Assembly (NCBI GenBank): GCA_020638335.1
Contig: JACKIT010000014.1
Location: forward strand, 1-32,347
Length of the DNA stretch: 32,347 nucleotides
Reading direction: 5' to 3'
Origin: Rhodospirillales bacterium
Lineage (GTDB): Bacteria > Pseudomonadota > Alphaproteobacteria > Micavibrionales > Micavibrionaceae
Part shown: piece by piece, positions 14,880-22,646 of the stretch
Numbering within the stretch: the first letter of the stretch is position 1
Layout: the number at the start of each line of letters is the position of its first letter
The notes under the pieces: generated by a model
Databases searched by the model: none
The model's input: the letters and a program-made list of their open reading frames with translations, nothing else
Told to the model about the DNA's origin: nothing
Translations under genes and position numbers: made by a program

Positions 14880-16503
14880 GCTGGCCACTACGGCTCTCCT
14901 CTTTCTGAGCTTTCTCGCTTTTGCCGCGAAGCGTGGATTGACCTATATGCATGTTTATCAGCAGGAAGAATATGACAGCGAACGTTTGCTAAGCTGGATC
15001 TGGAAGAACAAAGCATTTGATAAACGCTTGAGCGTCGTGGTTATCGTGGTTACCATTCTTTCCTTTTTTATCCCGCCAGTTTTTGTGAATTTTCTTATTT
15101 TTACTGCAATGGCGTTTGCGACTTACCGGGAAAAAGACCCGCGGAAGGATTCTAAAAAGAAACTGGTTGCAACGGCGCGGGCAAAACGGATTTTCTTTCC
15201 GGCTTATTTTTTAAGTGTTCTTGCCGCGACCTGGTGCTTCCTTCCTGTGACTCCCATGCCATGGCTCTGGATACTCAATATTCATCTCATCCCTTTCATG
15301 ATCCTGTTTGTCAACATGATGCTTGCGCCCTTTGAAGAAATGAACCAGAAAAAATTCTGGAACGAAGCGCATAATAAGGTGCTGGATTACCAGCCGACCG
15401 TGATCGGCATTACCGGGTCTTTTGGTAAAACATCGGTTAAGCATATCCTCGGCCATATCCTGAAAACGCAGGCTCCGACTTTGGTCACGCCGGGCAGCGT
15501 TAATACGCCGATGGGCATTTCACGCATACTTCGTGAACAGCTGGAGCCTGAGCATAAATATTTGATCGTGGAAATGGGCGCGTATGGGCGCGGATCGATT
15601 GACCGGCTTTGTCGGCTTACACCGCCGGATTTCGGGATTATTACTTCGATTGGTCATGCGCATTATGAGCGGTTTAAATCGCTGGAAACTGTTGCAGAGA
15701 CTAAATATGAACTGGCCGAAGCCGTTGTCGGGCGCGGTGGGCAAGTGGTTGTGCATGAACGAACTTTGCGGTTTGATTATACCCGCGCCATGAAGGAGCA
15801 AAATGAAAATCACTTCATTGTTTGCGGAGAATCGGCTGACGTTGACAAAAGCAAACAGGCTGACAAATCTTACCTCAAAAAAGGTGATCTCGAAATTCAC
15901 AAGATCATTCAGGGTGGAAAAGGTCTGGAGGTGCGTTTTACGTGGAAAAACGTGACCTATAATGTCGAAGTGCCGTTGTTTGGCATTCACCACGGCCATA
16001 ATATCGCGCTGGCCTTTGTAACGGCATTTGAGCTTGGCGTGTCCTCCAAAGATATTCAAACAGCGCTGCAAAGCCTCCCGCAAATTGAACATCGCCTGGA
16101 AGTGCGCAAGCAATCCGGCGGCCTGACGATTATCGATGATGCGTATAATTCCAATCCAATGGGGTTTCAGTCCGCGTTGGGCCTGCTTTCACAAATAGGC
16201 AGTTCGAAACGTAAAATCCTGATCACGCCGGGAATGGTTGAGCTTGGGAAGATTCATGATGAAGCGCATAAAAGCATCGGCGCGTATGCCGGTGAAGTGT
16301 GCGATATCGCCATTGTCGTCAAGGGCAAGCGCATTCCGACATTCATTACGGCCTTTAAAGAAACGGGTGCCAGCAAGCAACTGCATGAGGTTGAGAGTTT
16401 TGACGAGGCGCAAAAATGGATTGCGAAGAACAAACAGGACGGCGATGTGGTGCTGATCGAAAATGATTTGCCTGATATTTACGAGCGCGTGCCGAGGATT
16501 TAA
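14869..16503 (+). CDS. membrane-anchored MurF-like Mur ligase
   Basis: 544-aa protein of the Mur ligase family closest in motifs to MurF (UDP-MurNAc-tripeptide--D-Ala-D-Ala ligase). About 175 N-terminal residues carry hydrophobic segments at about 4-20, 54-85, 108-126 and 131-151, replacing the usual soluble MurF N-terminal domain. The catalytic part follows: P-loop TGSFGKTS at 182-189, then NTPMGISRIL, VEMGAYGRGSIDRL, ITSIGHAHYERF, the ATP-binding DDAYNSNPMGFQSAL and TPGMVELG. AAGGAG lies about 10 bases before the ATG 14869. Canonical murF is absent from its usual slot in this cluster, so this is the obvious candidate for the function. An alternative is a ligase for a lipid-linked or non-peptidoglycan substrate. 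Its TAA overlaps the convergent orphan gene stop (TTAA, 16500-16503). Confidence 0.85.
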   Translation: MMIELATTALLFLSFLAFAAKRGLTYMHVYQQEEYDSERLLSWIWKNKAFDKRLSVVVIVVTILSFFIPPVFVNFLIFTAMAFATYREKDPRKDSKKKLVATARAKRIFFPAYFLSVLAATWCFLPVTPMPWLWILNIHLIPFMILFVNMMLAPFEEMNQKKFWNEAHNKVLDYQPTVIGITGSFGKTSVKHILGHILKTQAPTLVTPGSVNTPMGISRILREQLEPEHKYLIVEMGAYGRGSIDRLCRLTPPDFGIITSIGHAHYERFKSLETVAETKYELAEAVVGRGGQVVVHERTLRFDYTRAMKEQNENHFIVCGESADVDKSKQADKSYLKKGDLEIHKIIQGGKGLEVRFTWKNVTYNVEVPLFGIHHGHNIALAFVTAFELGVSSKDIQTALQSLPQIEHRLEVRKQSGGLTIIDDAYNSNPMGFQSALGLLSQIGSSKRKILITPGMVELGKIHDEAHKSIGAYAGEVCDIAIVVKGKRIPTFITAFKETGASKQLHEVESFDEAQKWIAKNKQDGDVVLIENDLPDIYERVPRI

Positions 16504-17492
16504 TCACCAAACAGCCCTTTAAACCAACCATGCCACGTCCTTTCACAAGACCAGAAATCAAGCTTAACGGCTTTTCCTTCTTGATCAAATATCGCTTCAC
16601 ATGTCTCTAAACTGTCAACATAGGGGGGTGTAAGTCTTTCCCGCTTTTTTTCGGGTAAATAGTCATAAGCACCAACTTTAACCTGCCATAGATATGAGTC
16701 TGGATCTTGTCTGTAACTCTCATCTAAATATATAAGCTCCACTGTTGCAAAAATACGATCCGGTTTATATTGCTTTTGCAAATTACTCAATATTTCATCA
16801 AGTTCTTCTTGCCGGGCGCGTTCCAGAGCATCTTCCATTTTTTGTATTGGGTAATGGATTTTGTTTTTTCGTTTCGGCATTCTTTCTTGCTCAAAGACGG
16901 AAAACTTTTCTTTGTTACCTTTGTATAAAAGTTCGCCTTTTAACAAAATTTGACTGCTTCCTGTATTAATAAAGACATTAAATGTATCTAATAGCACAGA
17001 GAGTTTTTTATCATTAACTTTGTCTCTTATATTTTCTGCGCCTTTATATTGAATTGTAATGCTAGTCGGTTCGGAAGTAGTAAACTTTTTTTCTTTCCAA
17101 CATTGCGGAAGTATCTTCTTTGAGGTCACAGAATCAACAACAGAAGACATCACGATACTCTCATAATCGCAGAAAAATATGTTTTTATTGTCAGACTTGA
17201 ACATTATGCTTTCAAGATTTTTTCTGCATTTTTTTAAACAGCTTACTCTTAGTCCGTATCTATTGTGAATATCGGCATAATTACTTATTTCTAAACCATT
17301 AATAGAGTATCGCCCCGATTTTTTCTTAATAGTTAACCCCTTGTTTTTCGGGATGTTTTCTGCTGTTAAAATGTGAAGCTGAACTGGGCTATGTGATAAC
17401 AAAGTTGTTGCGTATGCAACACTAACTAAAGTTGTTAGTATTATTAGAGAAATAGAAAGGATAAGATGCGTTCTCATAACAAATTTTTTCAT
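16500..17492 (-). CDS. AT-rich exported protein of unknown function
   Basis: 330-aa protein that I do not recognise. The N-terminus is a clear signal peptide or anchor (basic MKKFVMRTH, then LILSISLIILTTLVSVAYA, likely cut after AYA near residue 28). The rest is Lys-rich and soluble-looking, with five or six cysteines (CLKKC, FFCDY, PQCW, ETCEA, WSCER), suggesting disulfides in the periplasm. A helical charged segment is at about 215-245. Base composition is clearly more AT-rich than its neighbours, which suggests acquisition. Yet its ATG overlaps the murB stop in ATGA, so it is translationally coupled to murB. The other end is packed against the MurF-like gene. Confidence 0.7.
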   Translation of the reverse strand: MKKFVMRTHLILSISLIILTTLVSVAYATTLLSHSPVQLHILTAENIPKNKGLTIKKKSGRYSINGLEISNYADIHNRYGLRVSCLKKCRKNLESIMFKSDNKNIFFCDYESIVMSSVVDSVTSKKILPQCWKEKKFTTSEPTSITIQYKGAENIRDKVNDKKLSVLLDTFNVFINTGSSQILLKGELLYKGNKEKFSVFEQERMPKRKNKIHYPIQKMEDALERARQEELDEILSNLQKQYKPDRIFATVELIYLDESYRQDPDSYLWQVKVGAYDYLPEKKRERLTPPYVDSLETCEAIFDQEGKAVKLDFWSCERTWHGWFKGLFGD

Positions 17493-18505
17493 TTTTTATA
17501 TTCTCCAATCCGTTGAATCTCCCAATGCAAGGTGAGGCCGAGATCGTGGAGGGCGCGGGCGCGGATTTCCTCGCCGAGCATTTCGAGGTCGCTAGCGGTG
17601 GCGTCTCCGGTATTAATCATGAAGTTGCAGTGCTTTTCGCTCATTTGCGCACCACCAACCCGCAGGCCGCGCCCGCCGACTTTTTCAACAATTTGCCAGG
17701 CGCGCATATCTTCGGGCAGGCCCGCACGGCGTAATTCAGAAGGCGCAGGGTTAGCAAAGGTTGAGCCGCCGGTGCTTTCCCTGATCGGCTGGGTTTCGTT
17801 ACGCTTCTTTTTAATTTCGGTGATGCGCGTTTTGACCGTGTCGTAATCTTCGGCTACGCCTTTGAGGATGGCGCTGGTAAAAATCATCTCTTCGGGCAAT
17901 TCGGTATGACGATAGCTCATTTTGAGATCTTCGGGCACGATACGAATTTCGTGACCAGCGCGGGTTATTGCATTGACCCCGATCAGCACGTCTTTTATTT
18001 CCGAGCCGTAAGCTCCGGCATTCATGCGCAATGCGCCGCCCAGCGTTCCTGGAATGCCGGAGAGGAATTCGAGGCCGCCTATTCCGGCTTTCACAGCCGC
18101 AGCGGCGACATTGCCATTCAGCGCCCCGCAGCCAGCCTGAACATAGTGTTGATCGAGAACCTGCACATTGGCGAAGGGCTTGCCGAGCTGGATCGTTGCC
18201 CCGCGAATGCCGCCGTCGCGGATGATGGTGTTCGCCATGCCGCCGATGATAGTGAGGTTGCCCCCCCATGAGCTTTTACCCCCCCACCCTAACCCTCCCC
18301 CCGAGGGGGGGAGGGGAGGTTTTGTGTTCCCCCGCCCCTCTCCCGGAGGGGATTTCGGAGGTGTGAGCGGCCACATCTTAAGGAATTCAGCGAGGTCTTC
18401 GGCGTCGGCGGGTTGAAACAGCAGATCGGCATGGCCGCCGCAGCGAAACCAGCCTTGCGCGCCCAAGGTGGCGTTTTCGGTGAGAGTGCCGCGTATTCCC
18501 TTCAT
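17489..18505 (-). CDS. murB: UDP-N-acetylenolpyruvoylglucosamine reductase MurB with a repeat-derived insertion
   Basis: 338-aa flavoenzyme that reduces UDP-GlcNAc-enolpyruvate to UDP-MurNAc with NADPH. Recognisable parts are GWFRCGGHADLLFQPAD, the FAD loop IIGGMANTIIRDGGI (86-100), LSGIPGTLGGALRMNAGAYG, MSYRHTEL, the catalytic-serine block GGSTFANP and the final LHWEIQRIGEY with the proton-relay Glu. Between FLKMWPL and GNLTIIGG about 35 residues rich in Pro and Gly (about 48-81) are extra; they are encoded by a palindromic element at 18262-18364. Without it the length (about 303) is normal. The start codon sits two bases from another repeat (18507-18645), whose sequence (CGGGGTGA) is the only ribosome-binding candidate. 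Confidence 0.94.
   Translation of the reverse strand: MKGIRGTLTENATLGAQGWFRCGGHADLLFQPADAEDLAEFLKMWPLTPPKSPPGEGRGNTKPPLPPSGGGLGWGGKSSWGGNLTIIGGMANTIIRDGGIRGATIQLGKPFANVQVLDQHYVQAGCGALNGNVAAAAVKAGIGGLEFLSGIPGTLGGALRMNAGAYGSEIKDVLIGVNAITRAGHEIRIVPEDLKMSYRHTELPEEMIFTSAILKGVAEDYDTVKTRITEIKKKRNETQPIRESTGGSTFANPAPSELRRAGLPEDMRAWQIVEKVGGRGLRVGGAQMSEKHCNFMINTGDATASDLEMLGEEIRARALHDLGLTLHWEIQRIGEYKK
18262..18364. repeat. family A palindromic element inside murB
   Basis: Two GC-rich palindromes side by side, one around CCTCCCCCCGAGGGGGGGAGG (about 18294-18317) and one around CCCCTCTCCCGGAGGGG (18335-18351). They are preceded by ACCCCCCCACCCTAACCCT, which matches the left end of the element at 4009. It is in frame and translates as a Pro/Gly/Lys-rich linker. 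Confidence 0.8.
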
Positions 18506-18506
18506 A

Positions 18507-18645
18507 CGTCACCCCGAGTGCAGCGAAGCAATCCAACTCTTATAGATGGATTGCCACGTCGGGCACAAAGCAAACCAAAGGTTTGTTTGTTTTTAAGACA
18601 AGCGAACAACGCGTTGCGTTGCTTCGCGCCCTCCTCGCAATGACG
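18507..18645. repeat. family B repeat upstream of murB
   Basis: Outer ends CGTCACCCCGAG and CTCGCAATGACG, with GCGAAGCAATCCA near one end and GTTGCTTCGC near the other, match the recN copy at 5523-5619. A middle hairpin-prone section (AAACCAAAGGTTTG) differs. Its left end abuts the murB start codon. Confidence 0.8.
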
Positions 18646-18826
18646 TTTTGGAAACATAGCCTCTAACGTACTGTTTTTACTCAAAATTCTTAATATCCTT
18701 CTTTTTGTTCGCCGTTTTTGCCGGGGTGGGGGGCCTTTCGCTTTTTGGCATGTTTTTTGTGTTCGTTTTTCTTTTAAAGATTAGGAAAAAATTCTTATTT
18801 TGTCAATGCCGGGGTAAAAATTATGA

Positions 18827-18845
18827 ACCACAGATGAACACAGAT
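18827..18845 (+). repeat. dispersed repeat C, copy 2
   Basis: ACCACAGATGAACACAGAT, identical over 19 bases to the copy at 20529-20547 and one base different from the minus-strand copy at 7064-7082. It is followed by CAACACGGG and then TTCACTGCGAAGGCGCAAAG. Confidence 0.8.
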
Positions 18846-19013
18846 CAACACGGGTATTATTCAATTCACTGCGAAGGCGCAAAGACGCGAAGCGGTTCAT
18901 TTGATTTCATTCAGTATGTATCGTTTCTTGTCCATCGCTGGAATATAGCCAGAATAAATCCAGATTACCAGATCCCCGCACAAGGCGGGGATGACGGGGA
19001 TGACAATTGACTG

Positions 19014-19059
19014 TGGATTGCTTCCCCCGCCTTCGCGGGGGCAGGCTTCCTCGCAATGA
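19014..19059. repeat. family B repeat downstream of murC
   Basis: TGGATTGCTTC at the left and TCCTCGCAATGA at the right, enclosing a 7-bp hairpin CCCCCGC-cttc-GCGGGGG. It is a shorter variant of the recN and murB copies. Confidence 0.75.
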
Positions 19060-19070
19060 TGATACAGCTA

Positions 19071-20513
19071 TCAAGCTGCATTTCCTTTGGCTTTATCCAG
19101 TTCGGTGTCAAGCTGGCCGGGCAGGTCGTAGGCCCAGCCGGTGATGTCGCCCGCGCCCATGCAGATGACGTAGTCGCCGGGGCGGGCGAGGCGCGCGATC
19201 ATATGGGCCAGTTCCTTGCGATCGGGCAGCGCCATGACTTCACGGTGGCCGTGGCTTTTGATGCCTTCGACGAGGTTGCGTTTATCCGCGCCTTCGATCG
19301 AATCTTCACCGGCTGCGTAAACATCGGCGATGATGACAGCATCGGCGTCGTTGAAGCATTTGCAAAATTCATCGAACAGATTATGCAGGCGTGTGTAGCG
19401 GTGGGGCTGCATCACGGCGATGACGCGGGCATTGTTTTCAGAGACGGCCATGCGCGCAGCTTTGAGCACGGTTTCGATTTCGATCGGGTGGTGGGCGTAA
19501 TCGTCAATCACGGTGATGTCGTGGCTGACGCCGGTTTTGGTGAAGCGCCGCTTTACGCCGGTGAAACCTTCCAGCGCTTTTTTCATGATCGGGGGAGCGA
19601 TGTCCATTTCATAGGCAATGCACAGCGCGGCCAGCGCGTTTAAAATGTTGTGCTTGCCGAGCATTGGCAGGTGGACATCGCGCAAAACGCTCTCATCAGG
19701 CAGACACACATCAAATACGGAGCCGTCGGGGCCGCTTTTGACATTGCTGACTTGTACATCGGCCTGAGGGTTAAAGCCGTAAGTGATGATTTTGCGGTCT
19801 TTCACGGAGGGGATGAGGGCCTGCACCTCCGGGTGGTCGATGCACAGCACGGCGTAGCCGTAAAACGGGACGTTATGGATGAACTGGCGGTAGGCGTCCT
19901 TGACAGCTTCAAACGTGCCGTAATGTTCCATATGTTCGGGGTCCATATTGGTGACGACGCAGACGCTTGCGGGCAGACGGGTAAAGGTGCCGTCGCTTTC
20001 ATCGGCTTCGACGACCATGATGTCGCTGGCGCCGAGGCGTGTATTGGTGCCATAGGCATTGACGATGCCGCCATTGATGATTGTGGGATCAAACCCGGCG
20101 GTCTCCAGCATTTGACCAACCATCGAGGTGGTGGTGGTCTTGCCGTGCGTTCCGCCAATGGCCACCGCCCATTTCAGGCGCATGAGTTCGGCCAGCATTT
20201 CGGCGCGGCGAACAATGGGCAGGCCGAGATCACGAGCGGCTTGCAATTCGGGATTAGTTTTTTTGATTGCGGATGAGATCACGACTGCGGCAGGCAAGTT
20301 GCCATCGGCGTCTTTGAGGTTTTCGGGCGCGTGGCCGACTTTGATTTCAATGCCGGTTTCGCGCAGGCGCTTTACGTTCGGGCCCTCGGCCATGTCAGAA
20401 CCGCGGACGGTGTAGCCCAGCGAATTCAGGATTTCAGCGATGCCGCTCATCCCGATGCCGCCGATGCCGATAAAATGAAGCGCGCCGATGTCTTTGGGCA
20501 GGCCGCGATGCAT
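19071..20513 (-). CDS. murC: UDP-N-acetylmuramate--L-alanine ligase MurC
   Basis: 480-aa cytoplasmic ligase that adds L-Ala to UDP-MurNAc. It has the N-terminal Rossmann motif HFIGIGGIGMSGIAEIL (13-29), the P-loop IGGTHGKTTTT at about 119-129, the central VEADESDGTF, and the C-terminal IDDYAHHPIEIETVL. The frame can be extended ten codons upstream to 20543, but the ATG at 20513 is preceded by AAGGAAA at good spacing. The extension would also be coded by the ACCACAGATG repeat, so I reject it. A terminator lies upstream (20617-20642), so murC likely starts from its own promoter in the short gap, with murB downstream. Confidence 0.97.
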   Translation of the reverse strand: MHRGLPKDIGALHFIGIGGIGMSGIAEILNSLGYTVRGSDMAEGPNVKRLRETGIEIKVGHAPENLKDADGNLPAAVVISSAIKKTNPELQAARDLGLPIVRRAEMLAELMRLKWAVAIGGTHGKTTTTSMVGQMLETAGFDPTIINGGIVNAYGTNTRLGASDIMVVEADESDGTFTRLPASVCVVTNMDPEHMEHYGTFEAVKDAYRQFIHNVPFYGYAVLCIDHPEVQALIPSVKDRKIITYGFNPQADVQVSNVKSGPDGSVFDVCLPDESVLRDVHLPMLGKHNILNALAALCIAYEMDIAPPIMKKALEGFTGVKRRFTKTGVSHDITVIDDYAHHPIEIETVLKAARMAVSENNARVIAVMQPHRYTRLHNLFDEFCKCFNDADAVIIADVYAAGEDSIEGADKRNLVEGIKSHGHREVMALPDRKELAHMIARLARPGDYVICMGAGDITGWAYDLPGQLDTELDKAKGNAA

Positions 20514-20528
20514 GTTTGTTTCCTTTTG

Positions 20529-20547
20529 ACCACAGATGAACACAGAT
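20529..20547 (+). repeat. dispersed repeat C, copy 3, in the murC leader
   Basis: ACCACAGATGAACACAGAT directly upstream of the murC ribosome-binding site, identical to the copy at 18827-18845. Confidence 0.8.
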
Positions 20548-20558
20548 ACACACGGATC

Positions 20559-20587
20559 GTTCTAGCAAAAACCATGAAGCCAGACAA
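20559..20587 (-). promoter_or_regulatory. candidate murC promoter
   Basis: Minus-strand TTGTCT, 17 bases, TAGAAC, about 45 bases before the murC start and downstream of the terminator at 20617-20642. The match is only fair, but the terminator makes a promoter here likely. Confidence 0.35.
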
Positions 20588-20616
20588 AGGAAAACACTGT
20601 TTTAATGCTGAAAATA

Positions 20617-20642
20617 AAAACCCCGGAGCGTGTCCGGGGTTT
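20617..20642 (-). terminator. rho-independent terminator after the lipoprotein gene
   Basis: Minus-strand stem ACCCCGGA-cacgc-TCCGGGGT followed by TTTTTATTTT. It lies about 20 bases past the stop of the 267-aa lipoprotein gene and would insulate murC from upstream transcription. Confidence 0.9.
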
Positions 20643-20662
20643 CGTGGGATGATTTTTATATT

Positions 20663-21466
20663 TTACCGGGCATATTCATAACATAGGGCAACAGGGACAG
20701 AGTCTACTGCGACAGCCACATGCTCATCGGGAGATGCCTTAAGTTCTTCTGGCGAGACTTTTGCAGAGGCAAAGCAACCTGTTATCCCACCAAATTCGAA
20801 ATTGTAGTCTTGGGGGTTTTTGTAATATTTCATATCCGGACACACTGTGTCATCGGTCAGGCGTGTTTCTTTGCTTAGGGTATTTGTGATTTCATTGAAC
20901 GTTAAAAGTGTTTCCTGGCAGGCAAGTTTTCCCTCACCAGAAACAACATTCATATAAGCTGGCGAATTCACGGTAGAGAAACTACTATCAGAGTCGCCGT
21001 TCGCCACAACAATGTTATGTGTTTCCGAAGAAGATGCCGCACCTGTCCCTTCGCTTACAGAAATTCTCTGATCCTCAGGCTGATCCACGTCACCTGAAAT
21101 TGTCGCGGTCGCCCCTGCTCCACCGGCATGGTAAAGGTTGTCTGCCTCTACCTCAGGGGATCTTCCCATACCTTGAGCTTGAGCTTGTTCACCTTCTATT
21201 GCAATGCTCGCTTTGGTACTGATTCCAACATCTGTATCCTGTTTGACCTTTCCCCCGTAAATTGAGAACGCATCGTTATCGTAAGAAGGAATGCGGACCA
21301 CGCGATGATCAATAGCGATAATTTTCTCCGCACCTTCAGGATTTCCAAAAGCAATCGTCAGCTCTTGCCCTTTATCTCCGTATAAAGATGTTGCACAGCC
21401 GGACATTAATGCAAAGGCTGCCCCCACTGCCGGAATTCCCACAACTGTTTTCATGTTAAAACTCAT
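20663..21466 (-). CDS. putative lipoprotein of unknown function
   Basis: 267-aa protein with a lipoprotein signal: MSFNMKTVVGIPAVGAAFALMSGC, lipobox LMSGC, acylated Cys24. I do not recognise the mature domain. It starts YGDKGQELTIAFGNPEGAEKIIAIDHRVVRIPSY, which looks like beta structure, followed by a Gly/Ser/Ala-rich low-complexity middle (about 85-165). Two or three cysteines lie in the C-terminal part (CQETLL, DTVCPDM, GCFASAK, ALCYEY). AGGAG precedes the ATG at 21466 at good spacing. With its own -35 box upstream and terminator downstream it is a self-contained unit between murC and murG, where canonical clusters have nothing. This suggests an inserted gene. Confidence 0.75.
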   Translation of the reverse strand: MSFNMKTVVGIPAVGAAFALMSGCATSLYGDKGQELTIAFGNPEGAEKIIAIDHRVVRIPSYDNDAFSIYGGKVKQDTDVGISTKASIAIEGEQAQAQGMGRSPEVEADNLYHAGGAGATATISGDVDQPEDQRISVSEGTGAASSSETHNIVVANGDSDSSFSTVNSPAYMNVVSGEGKLACQETLLTFNEITNTLSKETRLTDDTVCPDMKYYKNPQDYNFEFGGITGCFASAKVSPEELKASPDEHVAVAVDSVPVALCYEYAR

Positions 21467-21499
21467 AACGTTCTCCTCAATATTCGAAAACTGAGGATG

Positions 21500-21528
21500 C
21501 TTTTACATTGAAATTAATATTATGTCAA
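21500..21528 (-). promoter_or_regulatory. candidate promoter of the lipoprotein gene
   Basis: A perfect -35 TTGACA on the minus strand, 17 bases, then a weak TAAAAG, about 33 bases before the ATG. The surrounding sequence is AT-rich and lies just after the murG stop. Confidence 0.5.
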
Positions 21529-21542
21529 TATTTTTATGAAAA

Positions 21543-22646
21543 TTATTCGTTCCAGCCGCTCATGATCGCGGTGACGAGATTGCCGAGTTTACGCGCGGCG
21601 TCGGGGCGGCCACATTCACGGGCCTTTTCGGCGGCGCTAAACAGAACTTGCGGATTTTGCAGGAAAGTTTCGATCCTTGCAAGGACAGCCTCCGGAGTAA
21701 AACCACTTTCGGCCATGACCCATCCGCCGCCTGCATCAGAGACGACTTCGGCGTTCATTTTTTGTTGCTGGTCTTTGTGATGCGGATAGGGCACGAAAAT
21801 CGCCGGGCGTCCGGCGGCGCTCATTTCCGCGACAGTGCTGGCACCGGAACGGCCAATAAACAGGTGGCAATGCTCCAATTCTTCGGCGACATTATCAATG
21901 AACGGGGAAAGATGCGCGTTGATTTTGGCTTCGTCATAGCGCTTTTTTGTTTCTTCCAGATCTTCCTGACGGCATTGCTGGACTATATGCAGGCGGGCAC
22001 GTTGATCGGCGGGAAGAGCGGCAAGCGCTTCGGGCAAGACTTCGCTAAACACATGCGCCCCGAGCGAGCCGCCCATCACCAGGATGCGTAATTCTCCGTC
22101 ATGCTCGAGTTTGGGATATGGCTTTGTATAAAGCGCGGCGATCTCCGGGCGCACCGGGTTGCCGGTAAAGATGGTGTGGATTTTTTCAGCCTCTTCCAGC
22201 CCGCGTAGCGACGGCGTTGACGAAGCAATGCGCGCAGCCTTTGGCGCCAGCATTTCATTGGCTTTGCCGATGATTGCGTTTTGCTCGTGCAAGACGGTAG
22301 GGATTTTAAGGCGCTGCGCCGCATATACGGCGGGAAAAGACGGGTAGCCGCCAAAGCCGATGACAATGGCGGGTTTTTTCTTTTTAAGCAGCGCTTTGGC
22401 TTGAAAAATTCCCAAGCCTAAATCGAGCGCGCCTTTTATTTTGCCTTTGATCCCGGCGCCGAGCGTTCCGGCTTTGATTTCGTGTAAAGGGATGTCTTTA
22501 AACAGCTCGGCATATTTCATACCGCGCGAATCCGTGACCATCTCGACGCGATAGCCACGTGAGACGAGATCGAGCGCCAGAGCCTGGGCGGGCATGATAT
22601 GACCGCCGGTGCCGCCTGCGCTTAGTATTATCAATGGATCGCTCAT
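21543..22646 (-). CDS. murG: lipid II synthase MurG
   Basis: 367-aa membrane-associated glycosyltransferase that adds GlcNAc to lipid I. The G-loop 1 GGTGGHIMPA is at 11-20, then IGFGGYPSFPAV, LHEQNAIIGKAN, the C-domain G-loop VMGGSLGAHVFSE, and the donor-binding RSGASTVAEM with PHHKDQQQKMNA. Length is normal. It overlaps the ftsW stop by ATGA, so it is coupled to ftsW. The next gene downstream in most relatives is murC; here a lipoprotein gene with its own signals intervenes. Confidence 0.97.
   Translation of the reverse strand: MSDPLIILSAGGTGGHIMPAQALALDLVSRGYRVEMVTDSRGMKYAELFKDIPLHEIKAGTLGAGIKGKIKGALDLGLGIFQAKALLKKKKPAIVIGFGGYPSFPAVYAAQRLKIPTVLHEQNAIIGKANEMLAPKAARIASSTPSLRGLEEAEKIHTIFTGNPVRPEIAALYTKPYPKLEHDGELRILVMGGSLGAHVFSEVLPEALAALPADQRARLHIVQQCRQEDLEETKKRYDEAKINAHLSPFIDNVAEELEHCHLFIGRSGASTVAEMSAAGRPAIFVPYPHHKDQQQKMNAEVVSDAGGGWVMAESGFTPEAVLARIETFLQNPQVLFSAAEKARECGRPDAARKLGNLVTAIMSGWNE

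Larger units (their letters stand above)
18506..19070. other. murC-murB gap, 565 bp, repeats only
   Basis: I see no gene. From left: a family B repeat (18507-18645), a T-rich stretch with short homopolymers (about 18690-18810), a repeat C copy (18827-18845), a hairpin CCCCGC-acaag-GCGGGG (18974-18990), and a second family B copy (19014-19059) with an inner hairpin CCCCCGC-cttc-GCGGGGG (19024-19041), ending 12 bases from the murC stop. In most relatives murC and murB are close neighbours, so the gap seems to have grown by element insertion. Confidence 0.75.

Noticed and set aside
19650..20276. 208-codon open frame opposite murC, with another at 19056-19643
   Set aside because: Shadows of murC; no start signals or motifs.
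20514..20543. Ten-codon N-terminal extension of murC
   Set aside because: It would be coded by the ACCACAGATG repeat, and the ATG at 20513 has a proper ribosome-binding site.
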